Shown: piece after piece, positions 53,090-62,249 of the stretch | Numbering within the stretch: the stretch's first letter is position 1 | Layout of the letters: every line of letters begins with the position of its first letter | Translations under genes and position numbers: made by a program | Assembly (NCBI GenBank): GCA_021401465.1 | Contig: JADDMT010000089.1 | Span: 59,164 to 123,163 of the forward strand | DNA from: Teratosphaeria epicoccoides | Taxonomy: Eukaryota > Ascomycota > Dothideomycetes > Mycosphaerellales > Teratosphaeriaceae | Reading direction: 5' to 3' | DNA length: 64,000 nt | The notes under the pieces: generated by a model | Seen by the model: the letters and a program-made list of their open reading frames with translations, nothing else | Databases searched by the model: none | Told to the model about the DNA's origin: nothing

Positions 53090-56000
53090 CTAGCTCCTAG
53101 CCCTCTTCCCACCACCCTCCCCACCATCACTCCAACCCTTCCTCTTCTTCCCCTCCCTCCGCCAAAACGCATCACGCTCCCTCTTCTCCCTCTGCGCCTT
53201 GGTCTCCGCACTCTCCTCCAACCTCTTCTTATACGGCATCTTCCGCTCCTCCTGCTTCGCCCTCCTCTTCTCCATCTTCTCCTTTCTCAACGACATAACC
53301 TGTTGCATCAGCCTCCTCGCAGTCTTCTCTTCCCCATTCACCACAACCGCCCGCTTCTGCTGATACGTCTTCTTGTTCCTCGGCTTCATCTGCGTGATCT
53401 GGGACTTGTAGGGCAGGTCGGCGGCAAGCTTGCGTGGCACACGCAGTGGATTGAAATGCCGTTCCTGGCGTTCGATGGGCCGATATGCGCTGTTCTTCTC
53501 TTTCGGCGTGGGAATATTATTCTCGGCTCGCACTTGGCCCGTCAGGCGCATGCCGCCCCAAGTGTCTGCACCAGGCTCCAGAAGGTTGGTGACAGGGTTG
53601 TAGAATCGACGAGGCTTCACAGGGTACCACGCACGAAGGAAGATAATATCTGACATCAACACTTTGTCTTCGAATGTAGCCCTGAAGCAGCCTTCTGGTT
53701 TGGACAATGCCTTCTTGATCTGCCCACGAATGCCCGAAACCGTCTTGATGCTGGCTCCCTCAAACTTGGCAATCTCCAAACTCGTCGAGAACATGTCCTT
53801 AACGAACGCGGTATTCTTGAAGATCTTGTACGGATGACCAGTAAGCTTCAGCTTTTTGACGATCTCCGTTCCTTCTTCCACATTTAACACAACTCCAGTT
53901 GCAGCGATGCGAAAGCCTGGATTCTTATTGGAGAAGCTTTGAACGGCGCAAAAACCAGTATTAGGAGCAGCAAGCGGGCCATAAAATGTAGCCATACAAT
54001 GCATGTGCTCCGGCGTGTACTTCAACATTCTGTGCCGTATTCGCTCGGCGTGGATGCTGTACACGGGCATGGTCTGGAACCTCCTCCATCCCAAGCTGAA
54101 GATGAGTGGATCGTTGGTCTTCAGGATCTTCTTGTGCCATCTATGCCTCTTGATGCGCACTTGCACGAAGCCCATACGCTCTTCCGTCGGCTGTAGTCCG
54201 CCGATCAGCAGTGGATATCGCGGATTGAAATTCTCCACAAACTCGACTGGAACATTGGCAAGCGTGATCCGAGCATATGTTCCAGCCTTGTGGCCCTCAG
54301 CACGGACACGAGAAAACTCATCAAGCTGTGCGAATTCAGCTCGATTGATATCTTGCTGTTTCTGCAGCCTGGCTTTCTGAGCCTCGTACCACTCATCTTC
54401 GCCAAATCCTTGCTCCTCAGCTTTACCATTCTCCTTCCTGTTGGCGTTGCGAGGGTTGAGGAAGCCTTCTCTATCCTCCTCCTCAAAACGCAACTTGAGC
54501 TCCTCCTTCCGCCGCGCATTCTTCTCTCTCTCGGCTTTGAGATCTCCAGGCCCGTCAGATTTTGCACCACCGCCCGCGTGCACCTCACCAGTCTCCAAAT
54601 CTTCGAAATCTCCGTCACGTTCATCGTCCAAGCCTTCGAAATCTTCCCCTCGGTCCTGGTCTTCGTCCGATTCAGAACATTCAGCATTGCCAGCACTAAT
54701 ATTGGTCGATGAGAAACGCTGTCTCAAAGCCTCAATAGCGTCCTGGTTTGACCACTTCGCCTCCAGCGCTCCATAGTCCATCTTTGGAATCATACGATCT
54801 TCGTCTCGGCCATTGGAATCGGATTTCCGTTGGAACAGGCCATCTCCTTCGTCCTCTGGTACACCGTCTTTAACATCTTCTCTCCGCCATCGCTTGAGCA
54901 CTTCGGCCGTTGATAGCATGTCATCATACATTAATCTCGCCAGCTCTGCAATCCGGTATGGCTGTTTACGACCGTGCAATGCCTGCGCGCGCTCATTCAT
55001 GCTGTCTTTCCACTGTACCTCACCTTCATCCTCATCACCTGAATCGTCGTCTAGTACGTCGTCGTCATCTTCACCGAGCTCAATTTCTTGGTCTGAGACA
55101 GAGGAAAGACTGCCCAAATCGCTGTCACTATCGGCGTAAGCAATATCGCCTTCGACCTGCTTGTCCTTCTTGGCCTTGCCAATCTTCCCGGGTGCCTGCT
55201 GCAACGCCTCCAGACCGGCCTCGTCATCAGACTCTGCGCTGGCGAAGCCTTCGTCGGATGGTTCTTCTTCCTCCTCATCGTCCCTTTCGGCAATGGTTGG
55301 CTTTCTGTGACTGCTCCTGCCAGTATCGCGTGCATCTTCGCCTACATCTTGCAGTTTACTGCCTCTCTCAAACAACGCTATCCCACCTTCTGCCTCGCCC
55401 AGCACTTTCCTGCCGCCTTGCAAGCCGACAACCATCTGCTCGCCGAGCCCTCTCTCGGTGTCGCTCTCGTCCGCATCAAATGTGTTGCTCTTGACATCAA
55501 TGTAGACAGCATCTTTATCAACGAGCACACCACCGACATCCGACATGGGCGCATATATCACTTTCTGCTTCTCGCCAAGTCTTCGCTGCTTCTTCGTGCC
55601 TTGCGCCTTGTCTTGCGCTTGCTCAAAGTATGGCGTAGGACATGGATCCGGAAGACTTTCGACCTGCGCCACGCCCAGATCGCCGACACCAGGCACGTGC
55701 ACTCGCGCATCATGCGATGGGAAGTTTGTGCCTCTCAGATACCCGTACAATGCAATCGTGCGATCACACTTGGCATTCTCCTCGACCTGCGTTGGCGGCG
55801 TGACATCCAGCATCCGGTCTGCGAGTGCATAAGGATGGCTGTTTCTCCAAACAAGAGGTCTTGGATTCTTCATGACCGACAAAAAGCGGGACAGGTTCAG
55901 CACTTCACGATCCGGGTACCTCCCATTAATGACACCAGACAGGTAGAACAGTTTAGCACCCTGGTACAGCTCCGACCAAAAACGATGCTTCAACCTCTTC

Positions 56001-56563
56001 TTCTGTGCCTTGAGCGCATCCTGTTTCCTGAAAAGATCCAGATGCGACAGAATGCCAAAGATGTTTCCCGGCATGCCCGTGCTGCTCAGTACCGACAGGA
56101 ACTCCATCGTCTCCATCTCGAAGCCATAGTTGCCGTCGATCATCAGCAGCACGATATCCACCACCTTGGCCGTGTCAATCGCGCTCGCCAAACTGTCCGC
56201 TGGACATTCCATGAGCGTGAGCCGCCGTCTCTTACTCGTCACGACCGTGATCGGTCCTGCCGGCTGCGAAATGGTCTGCTTGGCATATCGCCTGACTAAA
56301 CTCTTGATCAAAGTCGTCTTCCCCACACCAGGGGGTCCCACAACACCAACAACCAACGGAGGCGCCTCTTCTGGTAGACGATCCACGAGCGGGACATGCA
56401 GTCGCTTTTCCCGGACATCGTGACTCCGAACTGCTTGTTTCGCAAGGCGTCCAGGAGCAGCGACTGCAAATGCTTTCGGATTGGGTTGACCCGCCGTATG
56501 CTTCTTCTTCTTCTTCTCCTTTGATGATCGATGCGCTTTATGAACTTGCTCCTCTCCGGTCAT
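53090..56563 (-). CDS. BMS1: Ribosome biogenesis GTPase Bms1
   Basis: 1157 residues, single exon, start chosen at the ATG at 56563 (MTGEEQVHKAHRSSKEKKKK); the frame stays open for 19 codons more. Nucleolar GTPase of the small-subunit processome that works with Rcl1 in 40S assembly. Lys-rich N-terminus, then P-loop GPPGVGKTT at 76-84 and a Bms1-type GTPase domain (LMECPADSL, LLMIDGNYGFEMET, GILSHLDLF). A long acidic region with many D/E runs follows. The C-terminal AARP2CN and RIBIOP domains include RYPLLIGGL, YTPEHMHCMATFYGPL and FFYPVKPR-like FLRAWYPVKPRRFYNP. Tail is basic. Length is normal for the family. Confidence 0.96.
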   Translation of the reverse strand: MTGEEQVHKAHRSSKEKKKKKHTAGQPNPKAFAVAAPGRLAKQAVRSHDVREKRLHVPLVDRLPEEAPPLVVGVVGPPGVGKTTLIKSLVRRYAKQTISQPAGPITVVTSKRRRLTLMECPADSLASAIDTAKVVDIVLLMIDGNYGFEMETMEFLSVLSSTGMPGNIFGILSHLDLFRKQDALKAQKKRLKHRFWSELYQGAKLFYLSGVINGRYPDREVLNLSRFLSVMKNPRPLVWRNSHPYALADRMLDVTPPTQVEENAKCDRTIALYGYLRGTNFPSHDARVHVPGVGDLGVAQVESLPDPCPTPYFEQAQDKAQGTKKQRRLGEKQKVIYAPMSDVGGVLVDKDAVYIDVKSNTFDADESDTERGLGEQMVVGLQGGRKVLGEAEGGIALFERGSKLQDVGEDARDTGRSSHRKPTIAERDDEEEEEPSDEGFASAESDDEAGLEALQQAPGKIGKAKKDKQVEGDIAYADSDSDLGSLSSVSDQEIELGEDDDDVLDDDSGDEDEGEVQWKDSMNERAQALHGRKQPYRIAELARLMYDDMLSTAEVLKRWRREDVKDGVPEDEGDGLFQRKSDSNGRDEDRMIPKMDYGALEAKWSNQDAIEALRQRFSSTNISAGNAECSESDEDQDRGEDFEGLDDERDGDFEDLETGEVHAGGGAKSDGPGDLKAEREKNARRKEELKLRFEEEDREGFLNPRNANRKENGKAEEQGFGEDEWYEAQKARLQKQQDINRAEFAQLDEFSRVRAEGHKAGTYARITLANVPVEFVENFNPRYPLLIGGLQPTEERMGFVQVRIKRHRWHKKILKTNDPLIFSLGWRRFQTMPVYSIHAERIRHRMLKYTPEHMHCMATFYGPLAAPNTGFCAVQSFSNKNPGFRIAATGVVLNVEEGTEIVKKLKLTGHPYKIFKNTAFVKDMFSTSLEIAKFEGASIKTVSGIRGQIKKALSKPEGCFRATFEDKVLMSDIIFLRAWYPVKPRRFYNPVTNLLEPGADTWGGMRLTGQVRAENNIPTPKEKNSAYRPIERQERHFNPLRVPRKLAADLPYKSQITQMKPRNKKTYQQKRAVVVNGEEKTARRLMQQVMSLRKEKMEKRRAKQEERKMPYKKRLEESAETKAQREKRERDAFWRREGKKRKGWSDGGEGGGKRARS

Positions 56564-56868
56564 GCTTGCGACGCGAGCGCTATGCTCAGACCGAAGGCAG
56601 AGTCTGACGCAGTTTACCAAAACTAAAGGTGAGATTTCGACTTTGTTATCTTAGCGTCGGCTATTACGGCCCGTTCCCCGCCCGTGTCTCCCTAGGATTG
56701 GTCCCGGTCTGCACGCACTGAAGTGCACCTACTCTGCCATCTGGCACGCTATACGCGGTCTCTATTTCTGCCACCGTGGAGCCGGTGGAACTCTCGCCCC
56801 AATGCCGCCCAACACCTCGCTAGAACGATATGCATCTTGAACCGAACACCAGCCACCTTCTCTCCCAT
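56564..56868. other. Short intergenic region upstream of BMS1
   Basis: About 305 bp, containing the BMS1 promoter and the 3' end of the GlnRS transcript. Nothing else recognised. Confidence 0.3.
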
Positions 56869-58941
56869 CTATGCCTTCTTCCCGCTATCCTCCTTCAGGC
56901 TCACGATGCGATTTAATACGACCTTGCCATTCACCTCACCCTCGGCGTCCAGAGCGAAGAACGCTGTCCGCAACCCCTGAAATCTGACACTACTATTATC
57001 CTTGGTGCCCTTCGCCTCACCCTCCTCCTTCGGCCACGGTGCATTCTCTTGAATATGATGGAAGCCCGTCTCGATCAATGCGTTCTCATACGTTATCAGC
57101 GAGTCCGGGTTGAGATCGTCAATGTAGCCTCCATTCTTCCAATCGAGCTCATCGCCCGGTTTGGCAGATTTGAAGATGGACTGATAGATCCTTGCCTCTG
57201 CACGGACGGGCGAGGAGTGGGCGGCGGATTCGGCGATCCAGTGGATGCGAGCCTTGCCTGCCGGAATGTGCGAACCATACTCTGCTTCGATGTGCGTGAC
57301 TTTGCCTGTCGCAAGGTCTGTGGAGAATGAGAGGCAGCGCACGGGATGCTCGGCATGCAAGAGGCCAACAGACTGACCAGGCGACAAGCGGAAGAAGTCA
57401 GGATCGTCGACCGCTCGGAAGTCGTCGCGCTCGATGAAGATCGTCTTCGTGAACGGTAACTTGTGCATGCCTTTCTCCTTGTCTTTTGGATCGAATGGTA
57501 CTTCTCTCTCTTCAAGATAGTCTTCTGGGAGATTTGTGAGGGTGACTTTGATCGGATCGAGCACGAGCATGAGACGGGGAACCGTACGCTCGAGATACGT
57601 TCGGATAGAGGCATCGAGGATATGCGTCATGGTATTTGCGTTTGCCTTGGTGACACCAAGGTCCAAAACAAACTTCTTGAGGGCTCCAGGAGGCACGCCT
57701 CTCCTCCGTAAGGCAACCAATGTGAAGAGTCGAGGATCGTCCCAGCCGGATACGCAAGGTGATACCTTGCGTTTTGTGCCGTTTGTGACAGACCTGGCGA
57801 CCACAGATGGAGCTTCAGGCTCAGTGGAGCCTTCCTCGGCAATCTTTAGCTCCTCCAGCTCGTCTGCTACATCCTCCACAGCAGCATCATCACCCATTCC
57901 GTTGACCAAGGCTGCAATCTTCCGTTTGGACAGGATCGTGCCTTCGACATTCAGACGACCATATTCCCTCTGCATCGGCCCCTTCTCATCGCTTTCCGGC
58001 ACCTTGATATCGAGCTGCTCCAGCACCCAGTTGTACACTGCTCTCGCCGTCTCGAACTCCACAGTACACAGGCTGTGCGTGATGCCCTCTAACGCATCAC
58101 ATATGGGATGCGCAAAGTCGTACAGCGGATAGATCTTCCACTTGTGTCCTGTGCGATGATGGTAATTATTCTTCGTCACCCGATAGCACGGAATGTCCCA
58201 CATGACCGGGTTATCTGCCAGCGTCTTGATGCGAGGACTAGCTGCCACCTCCTCTTCGCTCACGACGAGATACTGCTTCAGCCTCAACGTCGCCTCGCCT
58301 GGCCCGTATTTGCCGTCCCTCATGGCCCTAAACTCTGCAAGATTCTCCTCCACTGGCCGGTTTCGATGCACGCAAGCCGTGCGCGGACCATGTCCACCAT
58401 CCAGCAGAATGCCTCGCGCCTTCTTCATCTCATCGGCCGTGCAATGACAGACATATGCCTTGGCTTTGTTCACCAACGCCTCAGCGAACTCATACAGCTT
58501 GTCGAACTCGTCTGACGAATGGGTGATCTTGTACGGCTCGAATCCCAACCACCTCACCATCTCCTCGATGCTCTTGAAGTATTTCTCCTCCTCCTTGACT
58601 GGATTGGTATCATCGAAGCGCAGATTGCACCTGCCTCCATAACTTCTTGCGAAACCAAAGTTGACGGTGATGGCTTTGGCGTGGCCGATGTGCAAGTATC
58701 CATTGGGCTCGGGCGGGAAGCGCGTGTGAATCTGTTCGGTCTTCTTCTCGTTATAGACACCTCGTAGCCAGCCCTGCTTGAATGGGTCCACAGGTCCTTT
58801 GGAGGTAGGTGCGTTGTTCTGGTTTGCAGCTTTGGCGGCCGCCGCTTTCGCTTTGGCTTCTGCTTTCTTGCGCTCCTTCTCCAGCGCTCGTTTCGACGGT
58901 CCTCTCTCTTCAGTCTTGAACTCAGCCTGCGCGTCCGCCAT
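56869..58941 (-). CDS. GLN4: Glutaminyl-tRNA synthetase
   Basis: 690 residues, single exon. Class I synthetase: RFPPEPNGYLHIGHAKA (HIGH motif at 84-87), FDDTNPVKEEEKYF, WLGFEPYKITHSSDEFDKLYE, and a KMSKS-type loop ILSKRK near 337-341. The C-terminal anticodon-binding beta barrels contain RDDFRAVDDPDFFRLSPGQSVGLLHA. These point to GlnRS rather than GluRS. The N-terminus is a short Lys/Ala-rich helix of about 50 residues. The larger YqeY-like N-terminal domain of yeast Gln4 is absent. Cytosolic, charges tRNA-Gln. Confidence 0.93.
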   Translation of the reverse strand: MADAQAEFKTEERGPSKRALEKERKKAEAKAKAAAAKAANQNNAPTSKGPVDPFKQGWLRGVYNEKKTEQIHTRFPPEPNGYLHIGHAKAITVNFGFARSYGGRCNLRFDDTNPVKEEEKYFKSIEEMVRWLGFEPYKITHSSDEFDKLYEFAEALVNKAKAYVCHCTADEMKKARGILLDGGHGPRTACVHRNRPVEENLAEFRAMRDGKYGPGEATLRLKQYLVVSEEEVAASPRIKTLADNPVMWDIPCYRVTKNNYHHRTGHKWKIYPLYDFAHPICDALEGITHSLCTVEFETARAVYNWVLEQLDIKVPESDEKGPMQREYGRLNVEGTILSKRKIAALVNGMGDDAAVEDVADELEELKIAEEGSTEPEAPSVVARSVTNGTKRKVSPCVSGWDDPRLFTLVALRRRGVPPGALKKFVLDLGVTKANANTMTHILDASIRTYLERTVPRLMLVLDPIKVTLTNLPEDYLEEREVPFDPKDKEKGMHKLPFTKTIFIERDDFRAVDDPDFFRLSPGQSVGLLHAEHPVRCLSFSTDLATGKVTHIEAEYGSHIPAGKARIHWIAESAAHSSPVRAEARIYQSIFKSAKPGDELDWKNGGYIDDLNPDSLITYENALIETGFHHIQENAPWPKEEGEAKGTKDNSSVRFQGLRTAFFALDAEGEVNGKVVLNRIVSLKEDSGKKA

Positions 58942-59483
58942 TGTGAGTGTGTGGGATATATTGAATTTGCAACGGGATGTCGCGTGAGTCTTTCGGATTC
59001 ATGCTGACTCAAAGAATTTGGCCCCCACTCTGCGCGGGTCTCGAGCATGTGAATGGAAACGCAGGATACAAGTACGACCGGGACCGACGACTTACACCCG
59101 AATGCAGACTGATCGCACAGCCGTACGTTAACTCTAATATCGGCTTGGCAACTAGGAGCACCAGGCTTGCCTGCCTGGATCTTAGGCAGCCGCAGTGTCT
59201 ACCCAATGAATAGGTGATCCAACTGCGAAATGGTTTACAGTTGACCTATTTTAACCCCCTAAGCCAAGTAAAAGCAGCTTAATCGTAAAGATCTATATAA
59301 GTGGTCCTATCTGTTCTACGAACCTTGCAAAAGGACTGTACGATCTTGCAAAGGGTCTGTAGATGAATTAGATCATGCAAGCTGTTACGGTATGTATTAT
59401 CTCATACTCCTATTCATAGCGAGTCGACCTTCCATCACAAGCTTTCGTCATGCCCTGTCCTCGACCATCACACCTTCCCCGCT
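58942..59483. other. Intergenic upstream of GlnRS
   Basis: About 540 bp with the GlnRS promoter. Nothing else recognised. Confidence 0.3.
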
Positions 59484-59835
59484 TCAGCCCACCTTCGCTT
59501 CATTATTGACCCTCACTCTCTCCAGTTCAGACATCTCGAGTGTCTTCAATGACGCCCGCTCGAATGACCGCATGGATCCATACACATTGAACAACTCATC
59601 AATCTGCTCGGAGCTCCGTCCGGTCACTCTGGAAACAGGAAGAATGTCAGCAATGGTATACATCATCCGAGCACTGCAGACAGGATACGTGATGGAGTTG
59701 ACGGTGATGTGGAGTGCCCAGCAGATTTCCAGCGCCCGTGACTCATCAGACTCTGTCGTTCACCGCCTGCCCGGTGGTTCCTGCCTCTTGAAGCTGGATA
59801 CCGGCATAGCGATCTGCGAACTCGGCATAGGACAT
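59484..59835 (-). CDS. Possible orphan gene, two exons, 100 residues
   Basis: Model: exon 1 59802-59835 (MSYAEFADRYA), a 49-bp intron 59753-59801 (GTATCC...GACAG), and exon 2 59484-59752. Exon 2 is coherent: ESRALEICWALHITVNSITY, later RSSEQIDELFNVYGSMRSFE and a charged helical end. Without the intron, the two parts lie one base out of frame, so a frameshifted gene is the alternative. The opposite strand has a 160-codon Ser/Leu-rich frame (59392-59874), which I regard as the shadow. No domain recognised. Confidence 0.4.
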
Positions 59836-60696
59836 TCTTGGCGCTGCGGCTTTGCTACTATCGCACAGCTCTGACTCTCAGCTGGTGGACCACTAGACCG
59901 ACCTTTCAGCATTTGTCTATGCGCAGTGTAGCAGCAGCCTTGACCAAGCTACTGACGGACGTCCGTGGATAATGCTACCCGTCGTACAAGCGAAAAGGTG
60001 GTGCGGTTGATGTGTCGGCATAGCAGGAAGGAAACCGGGGACCATCATGGCAACCCGCGAACTCAGCCGTGCTGAACTGACCCGGTGCGGATAGGTACCT
60101 GTAACACTTGGATCTGCCGTAGTCTCCGGAGCCCCGAAGCCGTTGAGGTGACTCCCGACCACAGCAGCGTTCCAGAGTCCCTCATGGCAATAATGATGAC
60201 AGCATACGCATTTGGTGCAGCTGCAGGCATAAACTGGTCTTGGATGGCGATGAGCCATACCGATATGGCGAGCTAACAACTTCTTTCACTTGATGGCCAC
60301 AGGCCCACAAAGACGGTAGGTCGCTCACTGTTGACACCAGCAACGACGTCCAGCGTGACCCTGGCGAAATCAAAACACATTCTCTGCGCTTGAAATGGTC
60401 CGCACTCAAGCAATTCAATGACGGGAGGTTGTGATGCGGCGGCGCCAAATGATCGATCGCAACGAGAAACCTTCATCTCTCTCTGTACGTCACCGCCAAC
60501 GTAGAATCTTCTGTCTGGTGTTCTATTGAACGCACGCCCCTGATCTTCAGACTAAGTGATGTCGTCAGGATATATAAGAATGCCTTTCTCCCTCGGGCCT
60601 GCTCAAACATGTTTTTCCGACAGTAGCTCTCTTATCCGCTCATTACTGCTTGCAACGGTCGTTCATTACCGCTGCCAATCACAATCATTCTCAAAC
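59836..60696. other. Intergenic with a TATA box at its right end
   Basis: About 860 bp without a recognisable gene. The right end holds the core promoter of the small gene at 60697. Confidence 0.35.
60571..60578 (+). promoter_or_regulatory. TATA box
   Basis: TATATAAG, 119 bp before the ATG at 60697, followed by a pyrimidine-rich stretch (TTTCTCCCTC, then CTCTCTTATCC) as in highly expressed fungal genes. Confidence 0.6.
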
Positions 60697-60870
60697 ATGA
60701 ATAAGCGATCCTTGCAAGACCAAGTCACTCTTTCGGCGCCGACCATTGTACAATCCGCCATGAAAGCCCACCTTGTTCTTGCCCTCGGCATGGCGCTTCT
60801 CGCCTCGAGCGTACCGACCGCCGGTAAGAAATCCAAGAGGTACGGGACAGACTTGGTGACCGAGTGCTGA
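60697..60870 (+). CDS. Small peptide gene or first exon with signal-like segment
   Basis: The ATG at 60697 is in a good context (TCAAACATGA) downstream of a TATA box and CT-rich leader. It opens a 57-codon frame; from Met22 on it reads MKAHLVLALGMALLASSVPTAG, a signal-peptide-like segment. Immediately after that comes GTAAGA, a fair splice donor, and CTGAC (a branch-point-like element) lies further down, so the visible stop at 60870 may be intronic. The 3' side would then overlap the convergent gene at 60946. Product unknown. Confidence 0.4.
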   Translation: MNKRSLQDQVTLSAPTIVQSAMKAHLVLALGMALLASSVPTAGKKSKRYGTDLVTEC

Positions 60871-60945
60871 CTCTCGGTATCAACCGCTGGTTTGATTGGT
60901 TCACTGATGGATTACTGTCATCAACTCGCACCACGACCACTGAGC

Positions 60946-61815
60946 TCATAGAAGTGCAATGAAGCCAGCAACAGCGATCTCTTGGCTAGCACCCGCAGCG
61001 GAGCTCGCTGCTGCCTTTGAAGAGCTAATGGTCATCGCGACGATCTGGCCATTGCTGGTATGGACTAAGGCACTTGTGGACGACTTGCTGGAGGTCGAGG
61101 GAGAGTCAGACGCAGCGCTAGTCGAATTGCTCGCAGTCTCGGTCGCTTGCGCAACAACCCAAGCAGCGGAGCCAGTGATCGACGGCGTGAAGTACATCGA
61201 GACCGCTGTTGCCGAGCCGAAGGGATCAGAAAACGTGCTGGTTGCCATGGAGGTGACGGGGGCAGAGTAGTAGAAAAGGTCCAAGTCAAACTTGTACAAG
61301 ACTTCCTCAAATTCCAAGGTCGGCGTGTTAGTAACGGCGCAGTATGAAGTACTGAAAATTGACATCGAGCGGGTCGCAAGTATTTGTTGATTATCCTCGT
61401 CGCCTCGATGCTTGACGTAGCACTCAGCACATCCTTGGGTCGCAACAAAATATTGGCTTTGGCATAGCGTTAGCCGGAGGTCGAGATTTTCTGTGTCGGT
61501 AACCTCGAGGTTCATCAAGGCGTCGAAGGCGCGGGCACCATGGCTGCATATCAGAGCGATGACTTGTGCCTGGTTACAAGGGGCGGAGAAGTCAAATTGG
61601 CCGGAGGTGGTATTGGCGTATGGCTGACAGACCTCTGAGAGGTACAACATCACCGCTTCTTGGCAGTCGGGGTTGTTAGGGTCGCAAGGAAGGGACACAT
61701 CGTTGTCGTCTCCGTAGTAAATTCCCTGGTCGGTGGAGTTTTGTCGCTTGAAGAGTGCCTCCTGCGCGCTGACGGAAAAAGCCAATCCATGGGTAAGGAC
61801 TGTAGTGAGTGCCAT
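60946..61815 (-). CDS. Predicted secreted, possibly GPI-anchored, Cys-containing protein
   Basis: 289 residues from the ATG at 61815, which opens MALTTVLTHGLAFSVSA, a signal peptide. The in-frame sequence upstream to 62034 is basic and not signal-like. The N-terminal half has about nine cysteines in a compact pattern (PCDPNNPDC, EVCQPY, APCNQ, LICSHG, TLCQS, GCAEC, YCAV), suggesting a disulfide-stabilised domain. The C-terminal third is Ser/Thr/Ala-rich and ends in a small-residue stretch plus a short hydrophobic tail (IAVAGFIALL), compatible with a GPI signal but short. Cell-wall or surface protein by inference; I do not recognise the domain with certainty. Confidence 0.65.
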   Translation of the reverse strand: MALTTVLTHGLAFSVSAQEALFKRQNSTDQGIYYGDDNDVSLPCDPNNPDCQEAVMLYLSEVCQPYANTTSGQFDFSAPCNQAQVIALICSHGARAFDALMNLEVTDTENLDLRLTLCQSQYFVATQGCAECYVKHRGDEDNQQILATRSMSIFSTSYCAVTNTPTLEFEEVLYKFDLDLFYYSAPVTSMATSTFSDPFGSATAVSMYFTPSITGSAAWVVAQATETASNSTSAASDSPSTSSKSSTSALVHTSNGQIVAMTISSSKAAASSAAGASQEIAVAGFIALL

Positions 61816-62249
61816 TTTCTCTGTGACCCTGGTGGGCCGTAGACGTGTCGACGGGCGCTGAGCAATATGTCTTTGTCTGACCGTATGCATCGAGACCGGC
61901 CCTTTTTTCTGGTGTACCTTCAATTTCTCAGGAAGTCTCTTTAGCCGCTCATACTGTATGATACTGCTTTGCATGACGGGAGGAAGCCCAGGGGCTATGA
62001 CGGCTCTAGAATGTTGCGGACGAACAAAGCACAATGGCTGGGCCGGATGTCCATCCTGGGCGTGCCTAGGCGTAGACAGTTATGTTGGTGCTGAGCAATG
62101 AATAGTCTAGCAGACAGCGAGTCCACCAATCACAAAGATGTCACAGTTGTTTCAGCCCAGGACGGCGGTCTGAATGTGCCAATTCCACATAAGGGGTGTT
62201 CTCCCACATCAAGAATCGACCTTCTAACACCTCCATAGGCCTATATACC
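61816..62249. other. Intergenic boundary to the repeat region
   Basis: About 430 bp upstream of the secreted-protein gene. Composition changes to TA-rich after about 62230. Confidence 0.3.

Noticed and set aside
55307..56299. Plus-strand frame of 330 codons
   Set aside because: Lies fully inside BMS1 in antisense, His/Arg/Leu-rich shadow composition.
59392..59874. Plus-strand frame of 160 codons with hydrophobic start
   Set aside because: The opposite strand gives a more protein-like reading. Ser/Leu-rich composition is typical of a shadow. Kept only as an alternative.
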